Assembly (NCBI GenBank): GCA_964518505.1
Contig: CAZFGT010000021.1
Coordinates: 1 to 41,512, forward strand
Direction: 5' to 3'
From: DASPUH01 sp964518505
GTDB taxonomy: Bacteria > Chloroflexota > Limnocylindria > Limnocylindrales > CSP1-4
DNA length: 41,512 nt
Positions 7,316 to 15,800 of this stretch are shown one piece after another. A model generated the notes under the pieces. It was not told where the DNA came from. It searched no databases and saw nothing but the letters and a program-made list of their open reading frames with translations. Made by a program: the position numbers and the translations under genes. The first letter of the stretch is position 1. Each line of letters opens with the position of its first letter.

Positions 7316-8352
7316 GCCTCCCACCCTTTCGCCGGCAAGTCAGGGTAAGGCGACGCATACATATACTTCAAGGCGTCGGCTTCGTCTGGCCAACTGCTCG
7401 TCCGAGCAAATGCGATCCCTTCTTCTATCTCGGCCTCCACGGCCGCATCCGCGACTGCTCGATCCTCCGCCGCCCATGCCCCGGTCTCGATAAGCCTCCG
7501 GGCGCATGCTTCGATGGCGTCACGCTGTCGCCATTCCTCGATCTCAGCATTCGTCCGATAGCTGAGCTTCATGACACGCTCTGCCGTCTGATGCCCCACG
7601 TACCGATACGTGCGACATTCAAGAAAGCTTGGCCCCTGACCGGATCTGGCGCGCGCGACGGCTTCCGCCATGGCGCGTCGCACGGCGAAGACATCCATCC
7701 CGTCCACCGCGACCGATGAGACGCCAAATGCAGCAGCACGATGCCACAATTCATCGGTTATGACGTCTCCGATCGGCGTGGTTACGGCATAGCCATTATT
7801 CTCACAGATGAAGACCACCGGGAGCTTCCAGATCGCCGCGAGGTTGAGCGACTCCGCGAGGACGCCCTGATTGATCGCACCGTCGCCAAAGAAGGACGCA
7901 GCGAGCCTGCCTTGCCCCTGGCGTTGGAAGGCGAAAGCGGCCCCGCAGGCGATCGGCGCACCAGCGGCAACGATCCCATTGGCTCCGAAGATGCCAAGGG
8001 AGAAGTCCGCGATGTGCATCGAGCCGCCACGCCCTTTGTTATAGCCGGTGATGCGACCCATCAGCTCGGCGAGCATGAACCGAACCTTCCCGCCTTTCGC
8101 GATGATGTGGCCATGACCACGATGGGTACTCGTGATGACGTCATCTGCATTTAGCGCACTGCAGACGCCGACCGCTACCGCCTCCTGGCCGACGTATTCA
8201 TGGGTCACTCCAGCGATCTCGTTGCTGTTCACGAGGTCGACGACATTCTCTTCGAAACGTCGGATGAGGCGCATCCGGTAGTACATCGCAATCGCCTCAT
8301 CGCGTCCGATATCTATGGGACTCGACCCGGTTGGCGCCTCTGTTTCTGACAT
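7312..8352 (-). CDS. 2-oxoacid/acetoin dehydrogenase E1 alpha subunit
   Basis: This 346-residue thiamine diphosphate-dependent E1 alpha subunit is close to the family's usual 320-370. It shows YYRMRLIRRFEE at the N-terminus, the phosphorylation-loop-like segment GRGGSMHIADF, and the cofactor motif that begins GDGAINQG and ends ENNGYAV. The ATG at 8352 is chosen because CGGAG lies six bases upstream; the longer open frame upstream has no ribosome-binding site. It is the first of four overlapping genes (E1 alpha, E1 beta, lipoyl protein, E2 core), so subunit stoichiometry is probably set by coupled translation. The SDR gene ends 70 bases upstream. Substrate is ambiguous between acetoin and a short 2-oxoacid. 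Confidence 0.92.
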   Translation of the reverse strand: MSETEAPTGSSPIDIGRDEAIAMYYRMRLIRRFEENVVDLVNSNEIAGVTHEYVGQEAVAVGVCSALNADDVITSTHRGHGHIIAKGGKVRFMLAELMGRITGYNKGRGGSMHIADFSLGIFGANGIVAAGAPIACGAAFAFQRQGQGRLAASFFGDGAINQGVLAESLNLAAIWKLPVVFICENNGYAVTTPIGDVITDELWHRAAAFGVSSVAVDGMDVFAVRRAMAEAVARARSGQGPSFLECRTYRYVGHQTAERVMKLSYRTNAEIEEWRQRDAIEACARRLIETGAWAAEDRAVADAAVEAEIEEGIAFARTSSWPDEADALKYMYASPYPDLPAKGWEA

Positions 8353-8422
8353 CACGGACTCCGTTGGATTCAAGATGCGCGCCTGGAAGTTCGATGCAAC
8401 CGTGTGGCTCCCTGCCGCAGAC

Positions 8423-9208
8423 CTACCACCGATATCGCTCACTTGACATCAAACCGGCAGTCTTGCCTCCATCGATCGCCACCGCTGCACCCGTGACGAA
8501 CGCTGCATCGTCCGATGCGAGATAGAGGACGAGACTGGCGACTTCTTCGGGAGTTCCGATGCGGCGAGCTGGCACGACCGCCAAGGCACGCCGGCGGCCC
8601 TCTTCGGTTCCCATCGACTCCCATTCGTCGAAGGTCATCGAGGTGGCGATCGGGCCGGGACAGATGGCGTTCACACGGACTCCGCGGTCCGCGTAGGCCA
8701 AGGCCAGCGATCGGGTGAGACTGATGACGGCGGCTTTCGAGGCAGCATAGCCAGGGCTACCGGCAACCCCCACGAGGCCAGCCATGGAACCTGTGTTGAT
8801 GATCACACCCTTGGATCGGAGCAGGTGAGGAAGCGCCGCATGACAGCACAGCCACACCCCTCTTACGTTCACGGCGAATAGGCGATCCCAGTCCTCTATC
8901 GTTGGGCCATCAGGTTCCTCAGAGACGTTGACTCCGCTGTTATTGAACAGGATGTCGAGTGACCCGAACGAGTCGACGACCCGCTCCATCAGATGCTCCA
9001 CATCTTCAGGCCGTTCCACATCTGTCTCGATGAACAGCGCACGCGCCCCCGACGCGACAAGAACTTCCGCTGCCGCCTCTCCCCGCTCGCGTGACCGGCT
9101 CGCCAGGACAACGGTCGCCCCATTAGCGGCAAGGAGCTGCGCCACCGCCAGCCCGATCCCGCTGGCCCCACCAGTGATGACCGCAGTCCGGCCTTCGAGC
9201 CGCGTCAT
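8423..9208 (-). CDS. Short-chain dehydrogenase/reductase (canonical)
   Basis: This 261-residue SDR has the Rossmann motif TGGASGIG, the structural NNSG segment (LFNNSGVN), and the catalytic Ser with YxxxK in NTGSMAGL and GYAASKAAV. The C-terminal VTGAAVAIDGGKTAG is typical of the classical family. It should oxidise or reduce an alcohol/ketone with NAD(P). The ATG at 9208 is chosen by alignment with the family; an in-frame ATG at 9268 exists, but neither has a strong ribosome-binding site. It lies directly upstream of E1 alpha on the same strand and may feed that complex, for example through an acetoin- or hydroxyacid-type substrate. Confidence 0.9.
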   Translation of the reverse strand: MTRLEGRTAVITGGASGIGLAVAQLLAANGATVVLASRSRERGEAAAEVLVASGARALFIETDVERPEDVEHLMERVVDSFGSLDILFNNSGVNVSEEPDGPTIEDWDRLFAVNVRGVWLCCHAALPHLLRSKGVIINTGSMAGLVGVAGSPGYAASKAAVISLTRSLALAYADRGVRVNAICPGPIATSMTFDEWESMGTEEGRRRALAVVPARRIGTPEEVASLVLYLASDDAAFVTGAAVAIDGGKTAGLMSSERYRW

Positions 9209-9286
9209 CGCATCGCCGTCGATGTAGCAATACGAGCCATGCTGCGCCGCTCCTTCGAATCCCGCCATCACATGAATCGCGGCGGC

Positions 9287-9301
9287 GATTGCGCCATGCA
9301 A
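9287..9301. promoter_or_regulatory. 15-bp inverted repeat in a divergent intergenic region
   Basis: ATTGC-GCCAT-GCAAT is a perfect 5-bp inverted repeat with a 5-base spacer. It lies between the divergent SDR genes, about 80 bases upstream of the minus-strand start. It is a possible operator, with no partner copy noticed. Confidence 0.25.
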
Positions 9302-9372
9302 TGAATGTTCGCGTTGCGTCGACACCGCCGAGCGTCGGGATCGATCGTATCAGGTTGCGGCAGTGGGCGCAC

Positions 9373-9378
9373 TACAAT
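9373..9378 (+). promoter_or_regulatory. Possible -10 box for the plus-strand SDR
   Basis: TACAAT matches the sigma70 -10 consensus at five of six positions and would place transcription start about 38 bases before the GTG at 9423. No good -35 hexamer stands at 16-18 bases, so support is weak. Confidence 0.3.
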
Positions 9379-9422
9379 ATGGCACACCCTCTAAGCCTGA
9401 ACAGTACCGTTGGAGGCGCTCT

Positions 9423-10208
9423 GTGAGATTCGCTGGTCGAGTAGCCCTGATCACCGGAGGCGGCGGGGATATTGGCTCGGCGACTGCGCTCGCGCTTGCA
9501 CGAGAAGGTGCAATGGTCGTGGTGACCGACACTCGGCTCGAGAGCGCGCAACGCACCGCCGCGAGCATCGTCGCTGCAGGCGGGATGAGTGAGAGTCTAG
9601 CCATGGACGTGTTGGACGAGATCGGGGTTGAGGCTACGTTCGACCATGTCGTTGAGCGCCACGGACGAGTCGACATCCTGGTGAACCTCGCCGGCGACTC
9701 GCTGATCGTAAGATCGGTCGACTGTCCGGTCGACGAGTTCGATCGTATCCTTCGCATCAATGTCACCGGTCAATTCATCACTGCCCGAGCCGCGGCTCGT
9801 CGGATGTTGAAACGAGGTGAGGGCGGCTCGATCGTGACCGTTTCCTCGATCCATGGGTACGGGGGCATCCCGCGTCGGGCCGCGTATACCTCGAGTCGAA
9901 GCGCGGTCATCAACCTCACCCGGACGCTCGCCGTCGAATGGGCGCTCGACGGCATCAGGGTGAACTGTGTGGCGCCGAGTTGGACGATGACACGGGCGCT
10001 CCGAGGCGACATCGCGAGCGGCACTATCGACCTTGATGAACTGGTGGAACGGACGCCGATGGGACGCCTTCCACAGGTTGATGACATCGCCGATGTCGTG
10101 CTCTTCCTCGCATCAGATGCCAGCCGCATGGTCACCGGCATCACGGTGCCGATCGATGGCGGGGTGACGGCATACATCGGGCCGCGAGGCCAGCCGAGCA
10201 TGGCCTAG
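9423..10208 (+). CDS. Short-chain dehydrogenase/reductase with YxxxR in place of YxxxK
   Basis: This 261-residue SDR is read from a GTG that follows GGAGG by six bases, clearly better than upstream starts. It carries VALITGGGGDIGSA for NAD(P) binding, NLAGDS in place of the usual NNAG, and the catalytic Ser in TVSSIHG. The active-site tyrosine is in AAYTSSRSAV, where the residue four after Tyr is Arg rather than the almost invariant Lys. Arg could keep a positive charge near the cofactor ribose, so activity is possible but unproven. The C-terminus (VTGITVPIDGGV) is normal. It precedes the proline racemase-like gene on the same strand, 77 bases away, and is divergent from the other SDR. Confidence 0.88.
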   Translation: MRFAGRVALITGGGGDIGSATALALAREGAMVVVTDTRLESAQRTAASIVAAGGMSESLAMDVLDEIGVEATFDHVVERHGRVDILVNLAGDSLIVRSVDCPVDEFDRILRINVTGQFITARAAARRMLKRGEGGSIVTVSSIHGYGGIPRRAAYTSSRSAVINLTRTLAVEWALDGIRVNCVAPSWTMTRALRGDIASGTIDLDELVERTPMGRLPQVDDIADVVLFLASDASRMVTGITVPIDGGVTAYIGPRGQPSMA

Positions 10209-10254
10209 CCTCTCCATGACACGGTCACCCGGACGGACGAGGATGGCCCACCGA

Positions 10255-10270
10255 GCCGTTGATCAACGGC
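10255..10270. promoter_or_regulatory. 16-bp perfect palindrome upstream of the racemase gene
   Basis: GCCGTTGATCAACGGC is a perfect palindrome ending 15 bases before the ATG at 10286. Its position just ahead of the start suggests a regulator site or an RNA hairpin controlling translation; neither is demonstrated. Confidence 0.4.
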
Positions 10271-10285
10271 AGGAAGCAGGACGGC

Positions 10286-11308
10286 ATGCGTAGTAGGCGA
10301 CTGATCCAGACCGTCGATTCTCACACCGAAGGCAATCCCACTCGGGTGGTGGTCGGGGGCGTTGCGGTTCCGCCCGGCCGCACGCTGAGGGAGCGGTGCG
10401 ACTGGCTGCGGATCCACGACGACCAATTGCGCCAGCTCCTGAACTTCGAACCGAGGGGCAGCTCGATGATGTGCTCCGCAGTCGTGATGCCACCACTGAA
10501 TGGCGGAGACTTCTCGGTCCTATTGCTCGAACAGGACGAGTATGTCCCCATGTGCGGGCACTGCATGATCGGCGTCGCCACGACGGTGGTCGAAACGGGA
10601 ATGGTTCCCGCCACTGAGGGCATCGTGGAGTTGACGTTCGAGACCCTTGCCGGTGCTGTCAAGGCCATGGTCCACGTCGATGACGGCAGCGTCAAACGCG
10701 TGACACTGGCGAACGTAGGCTCATTCGTATGGGCGGACGGCGTAACCCTTGAAACCCGCGATCACGGACGCGTTCTGGCCGACATCGCGTTCGGGGGTGA
10801 CTTCTACGCGATCGTGGACGCCGACTCGATCGGGCTTGAGCTGTCACCCGGAAGCGAGGTCGAAGCGGCCAGGGCAGCAGCGCAGATCATCGCGGCAGTA
10901 GATGAACAGATACACATCGAGCACCCGGACGATCCGGCGATAACACGGTGCTACGAGACGCTATTCACGACGCGCCGGACCACAAGGGGCGACTACCGTC
11001 ACGCCGTCATCTCGCCGCCGGGGGCCTATGACCGCTCGCCCTGCGGGACTGGTACGTCGGCTCGCCTGGCCTTGATGTACACCAAGGGACAGATAGGCAT
11101 CGGCGACACAGCGCGTTTCGAGGGGCTGCTTGGTACCTATTTCGAGGCAGCCATCGACAGTGTCGAACGGCTGGGCGAACGGACGATCGTCCATCCGACG
11201 ATCACGGGCAGGGCATTCCTCACCGGGTTCCACAGCTTCCTGTTGGACGCTGCCGATCCTTTCCCCCGAGGGTATCGGATCGGACCTCAGGCCCGCGAGC
11301 AGAGCTAG
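10286..11308 (+). CDS. Proline racemase family; probable 4-hydroxyproline 2-epimerase or proline racemase
   Basis: This 340-residue protein belongs to the proline racemase family (usual length 310-350). Both catalytic cysteines are present: Cys90 in VPMCGHCMIG and Cys253 in SPCGTGTSARLA. Members with Ser or Thr at the first position are trans-3-hydroxyproline dehydratases. Two cysteines indicate a racemase/epimerase acting on proline or hydroxyproline by opposite-face proton exchange. QTVDSHTEGNPTR at the N-terminus is the family's substrate-loop signature. ATG 10286 is chosen by family length, with AGGA motifs upstream. Its TAG overlaps the TAG of the convergent GntR gene within CTAG. Together with the DHDPS-family lyase and aldehyde dehydrogenase it suggests hydroxyproline degradation. 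Confidence 0.9.
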   Translation: MRSRRLIQTVDSHTEGNPTRVVVGGVAVPPGRTLRERCDWLRIHDDQLRQLLNFEPRGSSMMCSAVVMPPLNGGDFSVLLLEQDEYVPMCGHCMIGVATTVVETGMVPATEGIVELTFETLAGAVKAMVHVDDGSVKRVTLANVGSFVWADGVTLETRDHGRVLADIAFGGDFYAIVDADSIGLELSPGSEVEAARAAAQIIAAVDEQIHIEHPDDPAITRCYETLFTTRRTTRGDYRHAVISPPGAYDRSPCGTGTSARLALMYTKGQIGIGDTARFEGLLGTYFEAAIDSVERLGERTIVHPTITGRAFLTGFHSFLLDAADPFPRGYRIGPQAREQS

Positions 11309-12096
11309 TCGATCGGCTCCACGTCAGCGACGTCACCCGGGCCTCTGGAGTCCGACCGGGCTCGCTGCCCGTTGTCGGGATCCGCGCCAGCCACCGGGCC
11401 TCCGGATCCTCTCCACAGATCCTCGAGCAAGTCCGCGGTATCTCCGATGTGTTCCTTGATGAGCGCCCTGGTGGCCACCACATCGCCCGAACGGATCGTC
11501 GCGACGAGGTCTTCGTGCTGGTCCGCCTGGACCTCGCGCCCGCCGGAGAGCAGGTCGATGAACGGAAAGACGGCCCTCGTCTGCACGCTGAGATTAGCCA
11601 GGATCGCGGTGAGTCGTTGGTTGCGTGAGCGGGACGTCAGTTCCGCATGGAACGCCACGTGGAGCTCGAGCAGCTGCGTTCGATCCTGTGAGGATCGCAT
11701 CTCTGATGCCAACCGCTGCAGTCCGCTGATCCAGGCGGGGTCGACCTCCTCCATCGCCAGCTCGACGGCGAGACCTTCCAGCGTCTCGCGAAGAACGCGG
11801 ATCTCTCGGGCGTCCTTGCTGGTCATCCCTCGAACAAAGGCCCCCCGGCGCCGCGTGGCGATGACGATGCCCTCGCTCGCAAGCACCCGTAGTGCCTCGC
11901 GGACCGGAGACTTGCTGACCTGAAGCTTCTCAGCAACTGCGGCTTCGACGATCCGCGCCCCAGGGCGGAGCTCGCCCGCCAGGATCGCCGCACGGAGCCG
12001 GTCGGCGACCTCCTCCGACAGGCGCTCGCGCCTTGCGGGCCGCCAAAGCATCGAGTCGATGGTGGGGTCTTCCGTGCTCTCCGCTTCGGGGCCCAC
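11305..12096 (-). CDS. GntR-family transcriptional regulator, FCD domain
   Basis: This 263-residue regulator has an N-terminal winged helix (residues about 20-85; LSEEVADRLRAAILAGEL, then VSKSPVREALRVLASEGI) and a C-terminal FCD all-helical ligand domain. The FCD domain has the metal-binding histidine pattern (LHVAFHAEL, then IKEHIGDTADLL). FCD regulators commonly bind carboxylic acids or amino-acid derivatives and repress neighbouring catabolic genes. A GTG at 12096 follows AGGAAGAGG at a good distance and is preferred over the ATG at 12051. It is the last gene of the long minus-strand transporter/flavoenzyme run and is convergent with the racemase, so it probably controls one or both units. 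Confidence 0.9.
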   Translation of the reverse strand: MGPEAESTEDPTIDSMLWRPARRERLSEEVADRLRAAILAGELRPGARIVEAAVAEKLQVSKSPVREALRVLASEGIVIATRRRGAFVRGMTSKDAREIRVLRETLEGLAVELAMEEVDPAWISGLQRLASEMRSSQDRTQLLELHVAFHAELTSRSRNQRLTAILANLSVQTRAVFPFIDLLSGGREVQADQHEDLVATIRSGDVVATRALIKEHIGDTADLLEDLWRGSGGPVAGADPDNGQRARSDSRGPGDVADVEPID

Positions 12097-12129
12097 GACT
12101 AGCCTCTTCCTGGACGCTGTGGCCGACGG

Positions 12130-14646
12130 CTACCCACGGAGCCGGCTGTTCGCAGGATCGAAAAGCGGGGTGCTGCCGACAACGGCGACAGTCACCGGGT
12201 AGGTTTCGCCAAAGTACTCCACAAGGAACTTCGTGTCGATGCGCGCGACATCGGTCGGCAGATATGCCATGAGGATATGGCGCCCGACCGAGGGACCGGA
12301 TCCCGCACTCGTGACGTACGACCGGCGCCCCCGCGAGTCGGCGAGCGGTTCACCTGCCAAGGTCAGGATGGGTTCACCGCCCAGCATGAAACGCCGCACC
12401 CCACTCGACGACTGGTGGTCGTCCACCACCAGACTGCAGAGCTTCGCCACGGGCTCACGCGACCTCTGGTCTACATAGGCAGCGCGCCCCATGAAGTCAG
12501 CGTCTTTGACCGACCGACGCGCCAGGCCCGCCTCCACCAGATCGTACCCCAGCGACAGCTCCGTTCCATGCGCCCGAAAGCTCTTCTCCAGCCGGGCGGT
12601 CGTTGAGCAGACGCCATCGCCGATCGCGACCGCACCCAAAGCCTGCCCCGCGTCCCACAGATTGTCCCAGAGGCGCGCACCCTCCTCCGATGGCGCGCGA
12701 ATCTCCCAGCCGAGCTCCCCCACGTAGGAGATGCGCGACATGAGAGCTCGAACCCCTCCAACATCGACGGCCTGGGCGTGGAGGAAGGGAAAGGCTGGAT
12801 CCGAGAGGTCGGAGTCGCTGATCGATTGGACGAGGCGGCGCGCCCTTGGTCCCCAAACGCCGACCGAGAACCACGCCGACGTTACGTCGTGCAGTTGAAC
12901 GGAGCCATCATCCGGCAGACGATCCATCATCCACTTCTTGTCCCGCTGACCTCTGACATCGCCCTCCATGACGAGAAAGCGATCGCGCGAAAGGCGCGTG
13001 ATGGTCAGGTCGGACACCACACCGCCGGCGGCGTTCAGGAGCCAGGTGTAGACGATGCGGCCAATAGGCACATCGATCTCACTGACCGCAAGACCCTGCA
13101 GGTACGTTAGTGAGCCGGGGCCGGAGACCTCGATCACCGAGAGTGCGGAGAGATCTGCAAGGCCTACCCGTTGCCTCATCGCAAGGTGTTCAGCGTTGAT
13201 GATCGGGCTCCACCATCGCGCATCCCACTCGTCCGGGCGAGCCATGACCTCTTGCGAGTAGTCGGCGACGAGCGCCTCGTTCGCGCCGTACCACAGCGGC
13301 ACCTCCCAGCCAGCCTCTTCGCGGAACACCGCGCCGAGGGTTCGTTCGCGGTCGAAGATCGGGCTCAGCCGGGCCTGGCGATCGGAGGTCGATTGTTCTG
13401 CCGGGTGGACGATCCCGTAGTACTTGTTGAACCATTCTGCCGCGCGCGCTTTCACATGGATCGGTGAGCGCTCATGGTTGTGGAAGCGCGCAGCGTCGAA
13501 TGGCTGAAGGTTGACTTCACTCTCGCCCGACGTCATCAGTTCTGCCAGCGCGCGCCCGATTCCTGCGCCGGTCTTCGTCCATACGAGATTTGCGGACCAG
13601 AGCCCGCGGACGTCAGGGAGCTCGCCGATGATCGGCAGCCCGTCGGCCGTCAACGACAAGAGCCCATTGATGGCGTACCGGATGCTTGCTCGTTCGTCGC
13701 CGATGATGGAAGGCATCAGCTCCAATGCCTGTTCCATCTGCACGACGAAGTCGTCCTTGGTGAAAGGGAGTTCGGTGGGTGACAGGGCGGCCTCATCGGC
13801 GGCCGGGATATCGTCGGGGTCGACGAGGATGGGTCGATGTGAGTTCGAACCGACCTCCATGTCGGCCCCGTGCTGGCGCTCGTAGACTCCGTTGTCCATA
13901 TCCCGCACCATCGGAAAGTTGATCTCGCCGGCGAGGCCGGCAAACATCTCGATGGGCCCGACACTGATCAACTGGTGCACGGCTGGAGTCAAGGGGATCG
14001 ACGAGCCCGCCATACGGGCGATCCGTGGGCTCCATACCCCGCAACAGACCACGACCGTGCTGGTTCGAATGTCGCCCTTGTCTGTGCGCACGCCTGCCAC
14101 CGAGCCGTCGGCAACGATGATGCCGGTCACCTCGGTCAGGTGCGCCACGGTCACGGCGCCCATCTCGACGGTCCTGGCCCTCATGGCCGTGGCTGCGCGG
14201 ACGGCGTCCACCGTCCCCATGTCCGGCATGTAGATGGCGCCTAGGATCCGCGTCTCGTCGAGGAATGGCACCAAGCTCCTGACCTCGGCGGGCGAGATCA
14301 GTTCAGCCTCGATGCCCCACGACTTCGCGATGCCGCGGCGTCGTTTGAAATCCTCCATCCGTGCCGCGGTCCTGGCAACCTCGATGCCACCACACCGCAC
14401 GAACGCCCCAAGCTCTGTGTATTGGGCGATGCTGTCCACGCCCAGCTCGGTCAATTCCTGGGTGCCCTCGGGCAGGATGATCATGTTCGATGCGTGTCCC
14501 GTCGAGCCACCAGGGTTCGGGAGCCGACCCTTGTCGAGCAGCACGAGGTCCCGCCAGCCGAGTCGCGCCAGGTGGTACGCCAGACTGTTGCCCGCGATGC
14601 CAGCGCCGATGATCACAGCCTTTGCGTGATCCACCCATCTATCCAT
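12130..14646 (-). CDS. Dimethylglycine/sarcosine dehydrogenase-like flavoprotein with GcvT domain
   Basis: The 838-residue protein has the two-part architecture of dimethylglycine and sarcosine dehydrogenases. The N-terminal FAD-binding oxidoreductase domain (about 1-400) has VIIGAGIAG (Gly14-Gly19) and GSTGHASN, where His51 matches the histidine that carries covalent FAD in this family. The C-terminal aminomethyltransferase (GcvT) domain (about 430-820) includes GLADLSALSVIEVSGPGSL and SRISYVGELGWEI. Such enzymes oxidatively demethylate N-methyl amino acids and pass the one-carbon unit to tetrahydrofolate. ATG at 14646 fits family length, though its GGAGGG is somewhat far. It follows the amino-acid ABC transporter genes on the same strand. 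Substrate could be an N-methylglycine, N-methylproline or a related betaine breakdown product. Confidence 0.9.
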   Translation of the reverse strand: MDRWVDHAKAVIIGAGIAGNSLAYHLARLGWRDLVLLDKGRLPNPGGSTGHASNMIILPEGTQELTELGVDSIAQYTELGAFVRCGGIEVARTAARMEDFKRRRGIAKSWGIEAELISPAEVRSLVPFLDETRILGAIYMPDMGTVDAVRAATAMRARTVEMGAVTVAHLTEVTGIIVADGSVAGVRTDKGDIRTSTVVVCCGVWSPRIARMAGSSIPLTPAVHQLISVGPIEMFAGLAGEINFPMVRDMDNGVYERQHGADMEVGSNSHRPILVDPDDIPAADEAALSPTELPFTKDDFVVQMEQALELMPSIIGDERASIRYAINGLLSLTADGLPIIGELPDVRGLWSANLVWTKTGAGIGRALAELMTSGESEVNLQPFDAARFHNHERSPIHVKARAAEWFNKYYGIVHPAEQSTSDRQARLSPIFDRERTLGAVFREEAGWEVPLWYGANEALVADYSQEVMARPDEWDARWWSPIINAEHLAMRQRVGLADLSALSVIEVSGPGSLTYLQGLAVSEIDVPIGRIVYTWLLNAAGGVVSDLTITRLSRDRFLVMEGDVRGQRDKKWMMDRLPDDGSVQLHDVTSAWFSVGVWGPRARRLVQSISDSDLSDPAFPFLHAQAVDVGGVRALMSRISYVGELGWEIRAPSEEGARLWDNLWDAGQALGAVAIGDGVCSTTARLEKSFRAHGTELSLGYDLVEAGLARRSVKDADFMGRAAYVDQRSREPVAKLCSLVVDDHQSSSGVRRFMLGGEPILTLAGEPLADSRGRRSYVTSAGSGPSVGRHILMAYLPTDVARIDTKFLVEYFGETYPVTVAVVGSTPLFDPANSRLRG

Positions 14647-14776
14647 CTGCCGAGCACCACCCTCCGCGCGTGTGGAATGACCGACACTGTCGGGCGAGGC
14701 ACTGCGCGCCCGACACGATGTGACCTGAGTGGCGTCGGCGGGTCGACCTCGATCGACCCGCCGACGCAACCATCTA

Positions 14777-15697
14777 CTACTGACTGGCCGATGGAGCCGG
14801 AGTTGCCGTCACTCCGTTGATGAACTCTGGATCGGTCATGTTGTACTTTGCGAAGATGGCTTTGAGATCGCCGTTCTGCTTCATCTGCGTGATGATCGTG
14901 TTCATTGCGGGCACCAATGTCGTATTGCTCTTGTTGACAGGGAAGATGCAAACGCCAGGAGCCGTCGTCTCGGGCAACAGAGGAGTTGGCGCCATGAGGA
15001 CGTACTTGAGGTTGTAGTCCGGGTGCTGGTTGATCGCATACGCCGTGGTGGGCGAACCGATAGCGAACGCGTCAAGTCGCCCAGCGATGGTGTCTTGGAT
15101 CAAGGCATCGACGGTCGGATACAGCTTCAACTTGCTGCCGATCCACGGGATGGCTTGGTAGAGCGGCACTTCGGAGTACCCCTGGATGGTGCCGAAGCTG
15201 TGCCCCTTGATGTCCTCGATCGTGTTGAGGTTCTCGTCCTTGCGCTGGCTTATTTCGAGAGGGATGTAGAAGAAGCCTTGCGTGAGGTTGTAGATCCCCT
15301 CTCGTTGTGGGGTGTCGACCGGGCAGTCAGTCATGGTGTCAACGCGGCCACTCTGGATGGCCTGCAGGCCCGGCGAGAAGTCCATCTGCTGGACGTTGAT
15401 CTGAAGGCCCAACTTCGACGCGATCTCGGTGAGGACGTCACCGTTGACGCCCGTCAACTTGCCGTCGGTTCCGACGCCGTTGTACGGCATGTCCTGGTCG
15501 ACCGCGACGGTCATCTGGCCGGCAGTGACGGTCTGAACGGCTACTGCTGTTGCGCTTGCCGGCGGCGTTGATCCCGTCGCGGCGGTGGGCGCGACCGTGC
15601 CGGTCGCCGCCGGGGGCGCGGATGTTGCCCCGGACGTGCACGCGCCTACGACAGATAGGATCGCCAGGGCTACCAGACCCGAGCGTACTAGGGACAT
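14777..15697 (-). CDS. Polar amino-acid ABC transporter substrate-binding lipoprotein
   Basis: This 306-residue family-3 solute-binding protein has a lipobox at VVGAC (about residue 20) and a Thr/Ala/Pro linker. Typical lobes follow: TVAVDQDMPYNGVG, LTGVNGDVLTEIASKLGL, FSPGLQAIQSGRVDTMTDCP. The ATG at 15697 is preceded by GGAGGAGG; an upstream TTG lies inside that site and is excluded. It is anchored outside the membrane and should deliver a polar amino acid or derivative to the two permeases encoded immediately upstream. The preceding permease gene ends 103 bases away. Ligand is unknown; the neighbours suggest an N-methylated or hydroxylated amino acid. Confidence 0.92.
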   Translation of the reverse strand: MSLVRSGLVALAILSVVGACTSGATSAPPAATGTVAPTAATGSTPPASATAVAVQTVTAGQMTVAVDQDMPYNGVGTDGKLTGVNGDVLTEIASKLGLQINVQQMDFSPGLQAIQSGRVDTMTDCPVDTPQREGIYNLTQGFFYIPLEISQRKDENLNTIEDIKGHSFGTIQGYSEVPLYQAIPWIGSKLKLYPTVDALIQDTIAGRLDAFAIGSPTTAYAINQHPDYNLKYVLMAPTPLLPETTAPGVCIFPVNKSNTTLVPAMNTIITQMKQNGDLKAIFAKYNMTDPEFINGVTATPAPSASQ

Positions 15698-15800
15698 TGC
15701 GTGATCCTCCTCCAAAGTTCGATGCGCCTTGCCGAAAACTCTGCAGCGTCTGAAGTTGCCACCTCCTCTGTCTGCTCATGTCCCCGCCGCCACCTCGGGT

